From assembly GCA_019671005.1 (NCBI GenBank), contig CM033726.1:24438440-24502439 (forward strand): 64,000 nt of DNA. Reading direction: 5' to 3'. Within the stretch, counting starts at the first letter, position 1. Each line of letters opens with the position of its first letter. The notes beneath the pieces were generated by a model. That model ran no database searches. It was not told where the DNA came from and saw only the letters and a list, made by a program, of their open reading frames with translations. A program made the translations under genes and the position numbers. Origin of the DNA: Hibiscus mutabilis. Lineage: Eukaryota > Streptophyta > Magnoliopsida > Malvales > Malvaceae. Shown piece after piece: positions 34,536-46,748 of this stretch.

Positions 34536-36254
34536 TCTCAGCCGTCGTTGTAACCGACAAGAATTGGAGGTTTTAGGTTCGATGAACCTAGGTTTAAACC
34601 CTTTTTGGTCTGTCATTGTTTTCGGCCACCATAGATGTCCGTTCGTGGTTTGGTTTCCATCATCGTCTTCCTCGTGTTAAGATGGTTCTTTTGTAACCGA
34701 TCGATCGCCAAACCGCCATCGTTGTGGCTTCGTCGGAGACCATCGCCGTTTTTTTTGTTTTGGGTAAGATAAGGTAATTTTTGACATTTTTTTGGTTTGA
34801 TTTGAGTTTAGTGGTGTTAAATTGGATTCTAGAGAAAAAATGACATTTTGGGACATTTTTTTGGCCGTATAAGGTTGCGCGTGAGGCCCACACGCCGGTT
34901 GGTGCAATTTACAGCCGTCGTGACCTGTTCACCTATAAACTAGTCCAGTCAAACCCGGTTCAACCTGATCCGAGTCTAACCTGAGCCCAATTTGCACTCG
35001 ATCTATTGAACTCGATTGATTCAACTCGTTCGAGTTAACTCGTTCTAGACAACCTATCCAAGTCAACCCGTTTGAGTCAACTCAGTTGACTCTAATCGTT
35101 GACTTTTACCGTTGACTTTGACTAAAAAGTCAAATTTTATAAAAACTCCTATTTTATGTTTTTTGACGTCTTGAGTCTATTTTTAAAGCTTGTTTTGCAA
35201 AATTCTAACTCGAAAGCCTCCAAAATCGACCTTAAACCTAGCCCGATTGTTTTTAAAGCTCGTCTTGAGTCAACTCAGTATTTTATTTAAAGGTAATTAT
35301 AGTTGAATATATGACTGATAAAGATCTTTGTTGGTTAAAGGTACTCACGGATCTCCCGATTGTGCTTACACCTAGCCCAGCTCATCTCATTTTGCTAAGC
35401 CTCGTAAACCCATAGTGACATGTATGGCTTTAAATACTCAATTAATTATTCAAGTGAAAATATAATTCTTGTAGTAATCTTGATTGTTTTATCGATCTAG
35501 GTTCCAGCACTGCAGTTTAGTGTGGTTTCGGTGCCCAATAGATTATCCGACCTGCCTGACCTTTTTGAGGTGTGTTCCTTGTGTTCTATACAATTGTTTT
35601 ACATTCTATTTAAATGTTTTATAAAATGTTTTATAAAATGATCATATGCACATGACTGATATGGTAATTTCGCATAAATGAAACTTGTCTTCAAATTTGA
35701 GCATGATTGTATTGTAAGATTGATGCATGCCCTAGTACCTGATATGATAAGTATGCTTTATGGTTACTGCTATTGGATCATGAATATGTTTGTTAATTAC
35801 TGCATATTATAAGACTGCTTGTATTGAATTAATGAGGTACTTGGGGTTATAATATAAAGTTATAAAGGTTCAGCCCAGATCCGACTAGTAATTCTAGCCT
35901 TATAAGGTTCCTATGCTTCGGCTAGGTAATTCTGCCCGGACCTAAGGTATTCCCTTAGGATGGTACCTAAGCCCAATAGGCTCGAGTTAATGCCTATATA
36001 TTTGTACGATACCGCTTTGGGGAATTGTATCTTGGAGTAGGGATAGAGGGTAGAAACACTTATAGGAAAAACTTTGGTTGCTTTTGTAATATGTTTTACG
36101 GAAATCATTCATGTCTGGCTAAATCAAATACAATGTTTTTATGCACTATTGGAACACACTGAGCTCCATAGCTCATACTTAAATCTTTTTCCTTTCAGAT
36201 ACTTTTGGATAGGCTACCCGGACTTGGCACTTGGAGGATCTACACATTCAGCTC
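34536..36254 (+). repeat. LTR b, second part, 3'-truncated
   Basis: It resumes homology to LTR a (near 24,840) and runs to CACATTCAGCT at 36,243-36,253, where LTR a continues with ATACATTTTG but this copy jumps into gag. About 0.57 kb (LTR end, primer site, gag start) is missing relative to copy 3a. Confidence 0.83.
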
Positions 36255-37247
36255 CTATAGATCATTTATTTCCTCTAGATCATCCCTCCCCTAGCAGATC
36301 TGCCATTCCAACTGACTTGCCACCTGCTCCTAGCATCGGCATGATGACCTCGATTAGAGGACCAACTGTTTCTGGGACAGAGCCCCTGACTAGAGTTACG
36401 GATGAGACCTTGAGTAGACAGTTTCTCTAGCTGATTCAAGGTGTAGTTTGAGCATTAAGCATCACTCCCGAAGTTCTTATTTCTTAGACCCTATTGGAAA
36501 ACGGGGTCAAGACCTTCTCAGGATCTCCTAGTAGAGCACCGACCGAGGCTGAGAGCTGGCTGTATGATACTGAGAGACGTATGGACTAGTTGGGTTTAGA
36601 GCCAGCTAGGAAATATTTGAGAGCGGTGTCTATGTTGGATAGGAATACCCACACCTGGTGGGAGTTTATGGTGAGCAGCGTGCCCCTAGAAAGGTTGACA
36701 TGGGACTTCTTTAAAGAGTATTTTAGGAATCACTTTTTGGGTGAGCGGATCTTGAGAGAGATGCGCCAAGCATTTAAGGACTTGGTGCAGGGTTCTATGA
36801 CTGTGGCTGAGTATGAGTTGTAGTTTTTGGATTTGCTAAGATATGGTACTGGTTGGTATCTACTGAGAAGAATCGATACAATAATTTTTTAGAGGGCCTT
36901 TATGTAGGGATACGTGATCGAGTGGCCACACATCATGATGAGGTTTTTGAAAAGCTGGTGAATCGGGCTAAAACAGAAGAAGAGATGAAGATTTTGGCAG
37001 CTAGCCAGAGCAGTGGTGATATAAATAGAGGTAGAGACATGGATCAAGGGTGAGATTGAGACTGAGATCGATCTGGGAGATCATATGTCCAGGGAGAGTC
37101 GTGCACACCCTAATAAGAGGGCTCGTATTATAAGTTATCATAGGAGTGGTTCGAGTTATAGACCTAAGACACATCAAGGTCTAACTGTCAGTCGAGGAGG
37201 TTCATCAGGTTTCTCTCTACCCATTCTTATGTATCGGGATTTGTGTC
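36255..37247 (+). pseudogene. gag: Copy 3b gag, headless and broken
   Basis: The sequence matches copy 3a gag from ~27,141 without start codon or primer site. It reads PSPSRSAIPTDLPPAPSIGM, LEPARKYLRAVSMLDRNTHTWWEF, FFKEYFRNHFLGERILREM and GSMTVAEYEL, with stops at 36,428, 36,449, 36,486, 36,588 and 36,822. The zinc-finger part (3a ~28,110-28,530) is deleted, so the text runs from GGSSGFSLP straight into the protease-region TYRDLCPE-like sequence, where a solo LTR has inserted. Confidence 0.8.
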
Positions 37248-37252
37248 CCGAG

Positions 37253-40200
37253 TGTAATATCCCAAATTTTTGCTAGTGACTAAATTGTAAAATTTGAAAG
37301 TTTAAGGGGTTAAAGTATAAACCTTGGAAAAGTTTGGGGACTTAAGTATAAATTTCTCCAACAAGTAATTTTATTTAGTATAAGAGTGAATCGGATCAAA
37401 ATAAGTACCTTGATATCAGCTTTAAGAATTAAGATGCAGAAAAAGGTACCAAATTTGGATCGAATGAAATTGTTAATCATGCTCAGGCCAGGAAAATACA
37501 AAGATGGGTGACCTTTGGGAAGGTCCCATAAAAGTGTTTCTGATCGATATTTTGGACTCAGTAAAAGTAGAGAATATCCGTATTGATTTCAAATAAAGGA
37601 TTTCTACGATAAACCGTATGCTATGATGATTTTCAATAATTATCGGAATAATAGACTAAGTTAAGAAAATTCAGTCTAAGTCTTCATGAAAGGAAATTTT
37701 TGAGGTTTAAAAGTATCATGTGATAGATAGTGAGTAGCATTGGGTACTTTCAAAGTTCAGTGACCAAAATGAAAATTTTGAAAGTTTTGTGGCCAAAGTA
37801 TAAACTTTGGGAAAGTTTAGGGACTAAAGTGTAATTTCCAAAAAGTTATGTAAGTTAACCCCGTAAATGAATAGTTCACCCCCAAGAGTGACACTTTCGT
37901 GTTACACGAATTTTTTGTACAAAGCTTATATTAATGGTTATAAAGCTTTAAAGTTCGTAAGAAGGAAATTTGGAAATTGTATTGAGTGAAATTCGAATAT
38001 TTGGATCGAATAAATGCCATAAATAAAAATCTAAGATATTTTTGGACATGGCCGGTTGGATTGGAACCAATTTGGTTCAATTTTAATGGAATGGCAATTT
38101 TCAAGACTTGTTGTAAATAAAGACTAGTTGGAGGGCAAATTGGACATTTACCATGGATGGCATTTTTGAAATATTTTGAAACTTTAAGGGCAATTTTTAA
38201 AGGCCAATTACACATGGATTTGATCTTGTCCGTTGAGTTTTGATGAGATTAAATCTTGGCCATTCGATGAAAAGGGCATTTTAGTAATTTCACTATTTAA
38301 ACGAATTTAAAATTCATTTATACAAGACAAGTGGCCAAATTGGATGAAAATAAAAAGATGAAGACCATTATTCATATTCAAATTTCGAAATATGAGGGGG
38401 AGAAAGAAAAATGGAGAAAATTTTCCAAGTTCGGTTCAAGCCCCGAAACTCGATTTTCAGGTAATCTTTCAAACTACAAAGTTGTTCTACTCATCAAGCT
38501 CTATCTTTTACTGTAAATAATTTGTGGAAAACATGTTTTATTGATGAGAATTTTGTATGAGAAGAAATTAAGGTTTATGGACTCGATTGGGGGTTTTGAG
38601 ATTTTATGATTCCATGTTGAAATCAAGCTTTTGTGATGTTAAAATCATGTTATTGAGTTGGGATTTAAACTCTACATGTTTTGATTATTATGAAGATGAT
38701 TAGCGTTTATGGATTCAAGTTTGATTTAGGGTTTGTGATGTTGGATAAATGATCTAGTAAGCTTGATTTGTTGTTTGGAAGCAAAACCCTGATTTAAATG
38801 TTTAGGGACCAATTTAGCAAGTTTAAAAGTTGAAGGACTAAATCTGATTTTTATGGAATTGGTGTGTATTTATGTTATTAGGGATGTTGAAGATATGAAA
38901 TTGAAGTTAGAATGCAAAACCGATGTTAAATTAAGTTAGTGACCATTTTGACAAATTGTCAAAGTTAAGTGACCAATTCGGAAATATGGTTTTAGAGAAG
39001 GATTAAATCTGATTTTTAGTTATAATGATGGAATTAAGATAGTAATGTTGATTTGATGACTAAATTGCAAAGTTAAGAAGCTAGAATCCTTATTTTTGCA
39101 TTTTAGTGACTATTTCGGTTAAGAAGGAAAATTAAGGGAAACTATTGTGAATAATTATTTGATGAAGAATGTGATAATTTGATGATTTAAAGTAAATAAT
39201 GGGCCTAAATTGAAAAATAGCAAAGTAAGGAGAAATTAGTATAAAATTTGAAATTATTTATGAAACTGTGTAAAAACTGTATTTGACAGTAACTTTGGAA
39301 ATTCACCATAAATTCCACAAAATTGGTTAGAAAGTGAATTTTATACCGATATAAAGATGTGTTCATCTAGTTTCGTTTCCAACAAACGGAAACTGATTTC
39401 GAGTTCCGAGCAAAAATATATGAACTTTTAAGTGATGAAAGGTCAGAAAAACAGTTTAGCAGTCTACTTTGAATTTGTCCTGAAAGTTGACTTTGAAAAT
39501 TCATCATAAATCGTACAAGTTGAATTTGAGCTATTAATTTATATGGTTGAAGAGCTTATTGAATCTAGATTATTTCAAAACAAATGGAATCGAATTTCGA
39601 GTTGTAGATTGTTTTATAGAAATATTTCTTTGAAGGTTGTACAAAGCTGCTCGAAAATGAAAATTTAGATATTTTGTATCTAATGTTGGTTATCAAGTTC
39701 AAAAGAATTATTTGAAGCTCAAAATGGTTACTAAGAACGAAAATGAGGTTTTGCCAGTATAAGGAAGAAAGGAAATTTATGGAAATTTTTTTATGTTGAA
39801 TGATTAAATAGCTTAATTGAAATATTGTTAGAAGTAAATCTAACAAATATTTATTTATATTCATGTGATGAAAGAAGTTGGATCCGAATCAAAAGAAGAT
39901 TCAAGGTACTATAAAAGGAAAGGATCAATAAATCTTAGTGAGGCATATTAATAAATGGCTCAGGTGAGTGCATTTCTAAATGTTTGCATTACATTGAAAT
40001 TGGCATTGCATTTCTTTATAATACATGATATGATACAATGCTCGACATGGCAAGCTTGATGGAATACCAGGCACGAATTATTGTTTGCATAAATGATGAT
40101 GCATTATGCATAATGGCAACGTATGTCTATACAAGGAATGTGGACAATAACAAGATTAAAATGAAACAAGATACACCCTGGAGATCCAAGCCCATAGTGC

Positions 40201-41247
40201 AAAATGCACTAACGAGTTGTTTTAATATAAGGAGTAAAGAGTGTCCTTATATGAGGAGCAAATAGCGTCCTCCCGAGTACGTACTCTACAAAGCACTACG
40301 GTGCAGGTAGGCTATGGGGTTTTCATGGGCCTCTAGCCAGACACGATGATAATAATAACAAAATGATTACATGGTAGATCATAAGCATGCAAATGACTGC
40401 ATGACGATACATGATTCATATGACAAAGATTGTACATGATACACATGTTACATGAAACATGATATAGATGCTACGTGGTATATGATACACATGTTACATG
40501 TCTGAGATGTACATGACATACGAGATAGAAATGTTATTTATATACTTGTCTTGTCGTAGAGAAATATGAAATGCATTCTTATATGAAGTATTATATAACA
40601 TGATTTCATGTGTAAATAAATAAGTTTAATTGCCTCACTAAGTTCGTACTTAGCGTGTGTTTGTTTCACACGCAGATTAAGATTGAGGATTTGAAGAGGA
40701 GTCGAGCATGCTGTTCAAGCTTCAATCTGCAAAACATCAGTAAGATATTCTAGCTTATGATAATCTCTAGTGGGCATGTAATTATTTAATTGCTAGTAGA
40801 GTATGATGCAATAAATTAGACTAAATGATAGATAAGTAATATGTTTTGATGATGAATCGTATATGGATAAAGCAAAATAAGGCATTAGCATTGTAACAGA
40901 ATAAAGCTAAGGTAGAAAGGATAATTACTTTGCTAATAAGAATAATCGGTAATCGCGTGAAGACTTTAAAGTCAAGAAAGGGCATAGATAGCGAATCTAG
41001 TTTTCACCCTGAATTGAACTATTGTTTTTAATAATTGCCAAATATGTTTTAAAATAATTAATTCAGGGTTGAAACTAGCTAACTGCACATAGGTTGTGTT
41101 TTTAAGAAAACCGAGAAAGGGTTAGATTTACAAACTAAAATTTGTAAATACTTGTAAAAATAAATTTATAAGTCGAGATTTCTTTAAACGACCCCGTAAC
41201 ATCTTTAATGTATATTTGATTTATGAGTATACGTTAAGGGTGTTACA
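37253..41247 (+). mobile_element. Solo LTR (4.0 kb) of a different chromovirus-like family
   Basis: The ends are TGTAATATCCC and GGTGTTACA, flanked by perfect CCGAG duplications (37,248-37,252 and 41,248-41,252). Protease homology continues across the insert. No primer site, polypurine tract or coding domain is found inside. Orientation is inferred from a CTCACTAAG...CGCAG region (40,630-40,680) and a GATTTTCAGGTAATC leader-like site (38,450) placed as in the other + strand LTRs. The small frames inside (37,310-40,265) look like noise. Confidence 0.85.
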
Positions 41248-41252
41248 CCGAG

Positions 41253-42990
41253 ACCTCTAAATTCTAGTTGAGATCACCGAGGATGTAGTATCCATTATGA
41301 GCCCAGTGGGTCAGTCAGTGATCGTGGATAGGATTTTCAAACAATGTTCTCTTGAGGTTTAAGGGGAAAGCTTTCCAGCTGACCTAATGGAGCTACCGTT
41401 ATAAGAGTTTAATTTGATCCTTGGTATGGATTGGTTGATCGAACATCGGGCTAATCTTGATTGTGAGTCCAAGAGGGCAACTTTGAAGACTTCTGATGAT
41501 CGGACAACTGTTTTAATTGATGAGAGGCGCAGGTATCTATCGAACGTAGTATCTGCTATAACTGCCGACAGAATGATTCGGAAGGGGTATGAGACTTTTA
41601 TAGCTTGCATTCTGAATATGAAGGGAACCTTATCCAAGATTTAAGAAATTCCTACATTGAAAGAGTTTCTTGATGTTTTTCCTGAGGAGTTACCTAGACT
41701 GCCACCAGACAGAAACATGGAGTTCGAGATTGAGACTTATCCAGGATCTGCACCAGTTTCTATGAATCCCTATCGTATGGCTCCTAGGGAGCTTAAGGAG
41801 TTGAAGATTAAGTTGCAAGAGCTTTTTGATCGAGGCTTTGTCTAACCAAGCTCTTCACTCTATGGAGCTTCAGTCCTGTTCGTTAAAAAGAAGGATGGAT
41901 CTCTCAAGCTGTGTATTGATTACAAGAAGCTGAATAAGATGACAGTCAAAAATAAATACCCTCTACCCAGGATCGATGACTTTTTCAATCAAATTTTGGG
42001 GAGCCTTTGTTTTCTCAAAGATTGATCTTTGATCCGGCTATTATTAGCTGAAGATTAAGGGGTTTGATGTTGCGAAGACGGTCATTCGTACTAGATATGG
42101 GCATTACGATATTTTAGTGATGCCTTTCAGAATGACTAATGCCCCTACTACCTTTATGGATTTAATGAATCATGTATTTTGGCCCTATTTAGACCAGTTT
42201 GTAATGGTGTTTATTGACAATATTTTGGTCTACTCTCGGTCTGAGGTTGAACATGTTGAGCATCTAAAAAATGTTCTGCAGACTCTCAAAGAGCATCGAT
42301 TGTATGCTAAGTTGAGCAAATGTGAATTCTGGCTTAGCGAGGTGACTTTTCTCGGGCATGTGGTTTCGACTCGAGGTATTTTGGTTGATCCGAGCAAGAT
42401 TGAAACCATTGTGAGCTGGAGACAACCCAAGAATGTTTTTAAGATCTGTAGTTTCTTGGGTTTAACTGGGTACTACAGACGCTTCATTGAGGGTTTCTCC
42501 ATCATTGCTGCCCCTCTAACGAAGCTATTGAGGAAGAATGTTCCATTTATCTAAAATGATGCTTAGCAAGAGAGTTTTGAGAAATTGAAGACAACTCTGA
42601 CACAAGCCCCAATTTTGACCCAGCCTGAGTCTGGAAAGGATTTCACAGTTTATAGTGATGCTTCACATTCTGGATTGGGATGTGTTTTAATGCAGGATAG
42701 GAAGGTGATCGCTTATGCGTCATGCCAGTTGAGACCACACGAGTGTAACTATCCTACTCATAATCTGGAGTTGGCTGTTGTGGTTTTTGCCTTGAAGATT
42801 TAGAGACACTCTCTTTACGGAGAAAAGTGTTATATCTATACAGGTCACAAGAGCCTAAAGTATCTTCTTACATAGAAAGAACTTAATCTGAGACATCGTC
42901 GATGGCTCGAGCTTCTTAAAGATTATGATTGTGAGATTGAGTATCACCCAGGGAAGGCCAACGTTATTACTGATGCTTTAAGCCGGAAGG
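41253..42990 (+). pseudogene. Copy 3b protease end, reverse transcriptase and RNase H, broken
   Basis: ILGMDWLIEHRANLDCESKRATLK (41,414-) and SMNPYRMAPRELKELKIKLQELFDRGFV (41,760-41,845) parallel copy 3a. LFVKKKDGSLKLCIDYKKLNKMTVKNKYPLPRID is readable at 41,877-41,970. In the frame 42,117-42,554 the catalytic motif is FIDN (FIDD in copy 3a), so RT is inactive. RNase H YSDASHSGLG (42,650-42,680) keeps the Asp lost in 3a. Stops are at 41,360, 41,402, 41,642, 41,843, 42,028, 42,552 and 42,802. Confidence 0.82.
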
Positions 42991-44490
42991 CTATTTCGGA
43001 TTTGAGGTCCTTATTCGCCAAGATGAGTATATATAATGATGGTAGTTTGTTGGTTGAGCTTCAGGTTAAGTTGACTTTGGTAGAGAAAATTAAGGCTAAA
43101 CAACTTCAGGATAGTTCTTTACTTCCTGTCATGCAGCAGGTTGAGCAGGGATCCATATCTGCTTATACTTTTGATCAGGATGAGGTTCTGTGTTTTAAGG
43201 GTCATTATTGTGTGCCTCACAATGCCAAGTTGAAGCGAGCCATTCTCTGTGAGGCTCACAGTAGCCCATATCCTATGCATCCCGGTAGGGATAACATGTA
43301 CCAGAATTTAAGATAGAGGTACCGTTGGGTTGGCATGAAAAAAGATATCTCGTATTATGTGGCTAGATGTATGACTTGTCAACATGTTAAGGCATAACAT
43401 CGGCATCTTACTGGTCTCTTGCAGCCTATTAGGATTCCTGAGTGAAAATGGGAACGGAATGGACTTTGTTATAGGATTGCCCTTGACTCCTTCTAAAAGG
43501 ATTTGGTCTGGGTGATTATTGATTGACTCACCAAGTCTGCTCATTTCATTCCTGTTCGAGTTGCTTATTCTCTGGAGAAGCTGGCTAGGTTGCATATTTC
43601 TGAGATTGTCAAGCTTCATGGTGTGCCTTTGTCTATCAATTCTGATCGAGATCCGAGATTCACTTCCCGAATTTGGAAAGCCCTTCAGGAGGCCTTGGGC
43701 ATACGTCTAAATTTTAGTACGTCTTTCCATCCTCAAACTGATGGTCGGTTATAGAGAGTGATTTAGATTCTTGAGGATATGTTGTGGGGATGTATGATCG
43801 ACTTTCGTGGTAGTTGGAAGGATTTCTTGCCCTTGGCAGAGTTTGCATATAATAACAGCTACCAAGCTAGCATTCGTATGGCACCGTATGAGGCTTTATA
43901 TGGTCGCAAATGTCGTACTCCTATCTGTTAGACAGAGTTGTATGATAGAAGGACTTTAAGTCCTGAGTTGGTTCGTGATCGCCTAGAAGAGGCTTTTGAT
44001 AGAAAAAAGTCTTATGTAGATCAGATGAGGAAAGATATCGAATTCAGTGTCGGTGATCAATTTTTTCTGAAGGTATCTCTGTGAAAAAAAGTTATAAGAT
44101 TTGGGTGCAAAGGCAAGCTGAGTCTGAGATTCATCGGGTCATACCGTATTTTACAAAAGAGTCAAGCCTGTTGCTTATCAGCTCGAGTTGCCTCCCCAGC
44201 TTAGCCGTATCCATGATGTATTTCATGTATCTATGTTGAGGCAGAGCCATCCGGATCTGAGTCATATTATACAGGTTTAAGACGTTGAGCTGAGGCCAGA
44301 CTTATCGTATGAGGAGGAGCACGTGCAAATTTTGATTTTGATGATAGAGTTCTAAGAAACAGGCGCATCCCTATGGTTAAGGTCTAGTGGAGCAACCATA
44401 TTCCTGAAGAGGCCACCTAGGAGGCTGAGGAATCTATGAGAGAGCAGTTCCCACACCTGTTCAGCCCAGGTAAATTTTGAGGATGAAATT
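42991..44490 (+). pseudogene. Copy 3b integrase and chromodomain, broken
   Basis: EAHSSPYPMHPGRDNMYQN (43,250-43,310) keeps both His, and ARCMTCQHVKA keeps both Cys. The core is shifted by indels near 43,450-43,560. HPQTDGRL then a stop stands where the catalytic Glu belongs (~43,752). Later pieces match 3a: NSYQASIRMAPYEALYGRKCRTP (43,855-43,925) and the chromodomain end FPHLFSPGKF (44,448-44,475). Many stops make it uncodable. Confidence 0.8.
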
Positions 44491-44504
44491 TTTTAGGAGG
44501 GAGT
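44488..44504 (+). other. Polypurine tract of copy 3b
   Basis: AATTTTTTAGGAGGGAGT immediately precedes LTR c; it is shorter than the tract of copy 3a. Confidence 0.6.
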
Positions 44505-46748
44505 TGTAACACCTTTTATTTAAAAAATGAATGAATGAAAATAAAATAAGGGAATTACAGCCAAGGGGGTTTGAACCCGTGACCTTGGCTGCACAAACAG
44601 GTGAGGAAACCATTTGAGCCAAGGGTCCAAGTCTGATATGGGTTACCTTATTTAATTATTAAACCTATCACGGTTCGATTAGCAAGCAAATAATAAAACA
44701 TGTATGACCTTTCATCTCCCATTTCTATTCGAATCAATAACCAAATATACCCAAAATTCCTCTCACCTACCCCTTAATCGTCCCTCGACCGATCTACCAC
44801 ACTGTCGGGCCATTCGTGGTTTGGTTGCCATTATCATCTTCCCCGTGTTGAGATAGTTCTTCTGTCACCGGTCGAACATCAAACAGCCACTATTGTGGCT
44901 TCACCGGAGACCATTGCTGTTTTTTTGTTTTGGGTAGGATAAGGTAATTTTCGATGTTTTTTGTTTGATTTGAGTTCCAATGGTGTTATATTGGAATCTG
45001 GTGAAAATCTGGAGAATATGTGACATTTTGAGATGTTTTTTGGTCGTATAAGGCCGTGCGTGAGCCCCATACACTGGCCGGTGCGATTTTCGGCCGCCAT
45101 GACAGGTTCACCTGTAAACCGGTCTGGTCCAATCTGATTCAACCCGATTCAACCCGATATTGCCCAAAATTGATTCAAATCTGACCCATTTGACCTGACC
45201 GAGTCAACCCGTCTAAGTCAACCCATCCGAGTTTACTCGTCCAAGTCAACCCGTCTATGTCAACTCATCTAAGTCAACTCAATTGACTTTGACCGCTGAC
45301 TTTATCGTTGACTTTGACTGCTGACATCATCGTTGACTTTGATTTTGAACAAAAAGTCAAATTTTCTAAAAACTCTTATCTTAAGTTTTTTGACGTCCTG
45401 AGTCTGTTTCTGAAGCCCGTTTTGTGAAATTCTAACCCGAAAGCCTCCAAAATCGACCTTAAACCCGAACATGCATTTTATCAAGTATTTTATTTAAGGG
45501 TAATTATAGTTGAATAAAGGACTGATAAAGTTAAAGGTACTCACGGATCTCCCGATCGTGCTTACGCCCAGCTCGTCTAGTTCTGCTCAACCTCATGAAC
45601 CTATAGTGACTCGTATGGCTTTAAATACTCAATAAATGGTTCTATTGAAAATATGATTCTTGTAGTAATCTTGATCTTTTTATCGATCTAGGTTCAAGCA
45701 CTACAGTTGAGCATGGTTCCGGTGCCCAGTAGATTATCCGACCTACCTGACCTTTTTGAGGTGTGTTCCACATGTGCTATACAATTGTTTTACATGATAT
45801 TTAAATGTTTTATAAAACTGATCATATACACATGACTGATATGGTAATTTCGCATAAATTAAACCTGTCTTCGAATTTGAGCATGATTGTATTGTAAGTT
45901 TGATGCATTCCCTAGTACCTGATATGATAAGTATGCTTTATGGTTACTGTTATTGGATCATGAATATGTTTATTAATTACTGCATATTATAAGACTGCTT
46001 GTACTGAATTAATGGGGTACTTGGGGTTAGGATATGAAGTTATAAAGGTTCAGCCCTAATCCGACTGGTAATTCTACCCGTATAAGGTTTCTATGCTTCG
46101 GCTAGGGTAATTTTGCCCGTATTCGATTCCTATGCTTCGCTTAGGGTAATTCCGCCTGGACCTAAGGTATTCCCTTAAGATGGTACCCAAGCCCAATGGG
46201 CTCGGGTTAATGCCTATATATATGTACGATACCGTTATGGGGAACTGTATCCTGGAGTTCGGATGGAGGGTAGAAAGACTTATAAAAAATTGGTTGCTCT
46301 TGAAATAAGTTTTACTAAAATGATTCATGTTTGTCTAAATTAAATACAATGTTTTTATGCACTGTTAGAACACACTAAGCTCTGTAGCTCATACCCAAAT
46401 CTTTTCCCTTTCAGATACTTTTGGATAGGCTACTCGGACTTGGCAGTTGGAGGATCTACACATTCAGCTATACATTTTGATGTAATGTTTTTATCTTCCA
46501 AACTGTCTTATTGGGTGACATGAGCCTATATTTGTTTCAGTGTACTTTTTATGTTGTCGTTATGGTTTTATGGTGTAATCATATTTTGTTGAAGATTTTA
46601 TTGATTACCTTAACTTATTTATGCATGGGATCACTTTATTACTTAGTTGGCCTTTAAACTTTCAAATAATTTTTATGATTAAAATTTTAGTAAGGAATGT
46701 GACCTTTCAGAGTCAGACTTTACGCATAGGCCGGTCTAGAGGGTTACA
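44505..46748 (+). repeat. LTR c of element 3 complex (2.24 kb)
   Basis: It starts TGTAACACC and ends GAGGGTTACA. It matches LTR a, with an internal loss of ~0.15 kb near 44,812 between two GGCC/ATTC contexts. The tRNA-like module lies at ~44,556-44,630 (minus) and the TTGAC minisatellite at 45,180-45,350. Confidence 0.87.
44556..44630 (-). pseudogene. Antisense tRNA-like module within LTR c
   Basis: It has the same A/B-box arrangement and the CAGCCAAGG / CCTTGGCTG stem as in LTR b. Confidence 0.45.

Larger units (their letters stand above)
24469..46748 (+). mobile_element. Element 3 complex: two Del/Tekay-type chromovirus copies sharing a middle LTR
   Basis: The order is LTR a (24,469-26,852), body 3a, LTR b (from 31,802), truncated body 3b, LTR c (44,505-46,748). 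The outer ends are TG and CA, flanked by ACCTC and ACATC, a 5 bp duplication with one difference. Bodies 3a and 3b are closely similar throughout pol. Two solo LTRs have inserted into the complex (32,181-34,530 and 37,253-41,247). Recombination between two related elements, or between sister copies, is the simplest source of the shared LTR. Confidence 0.82.

Noticed and set aside
37253..41247. A second full retrotransposon inside copy 3b
   Set aside because: No primer site, polypurine tract or coding domain between the TG and CA ends; solo LTR fits better.
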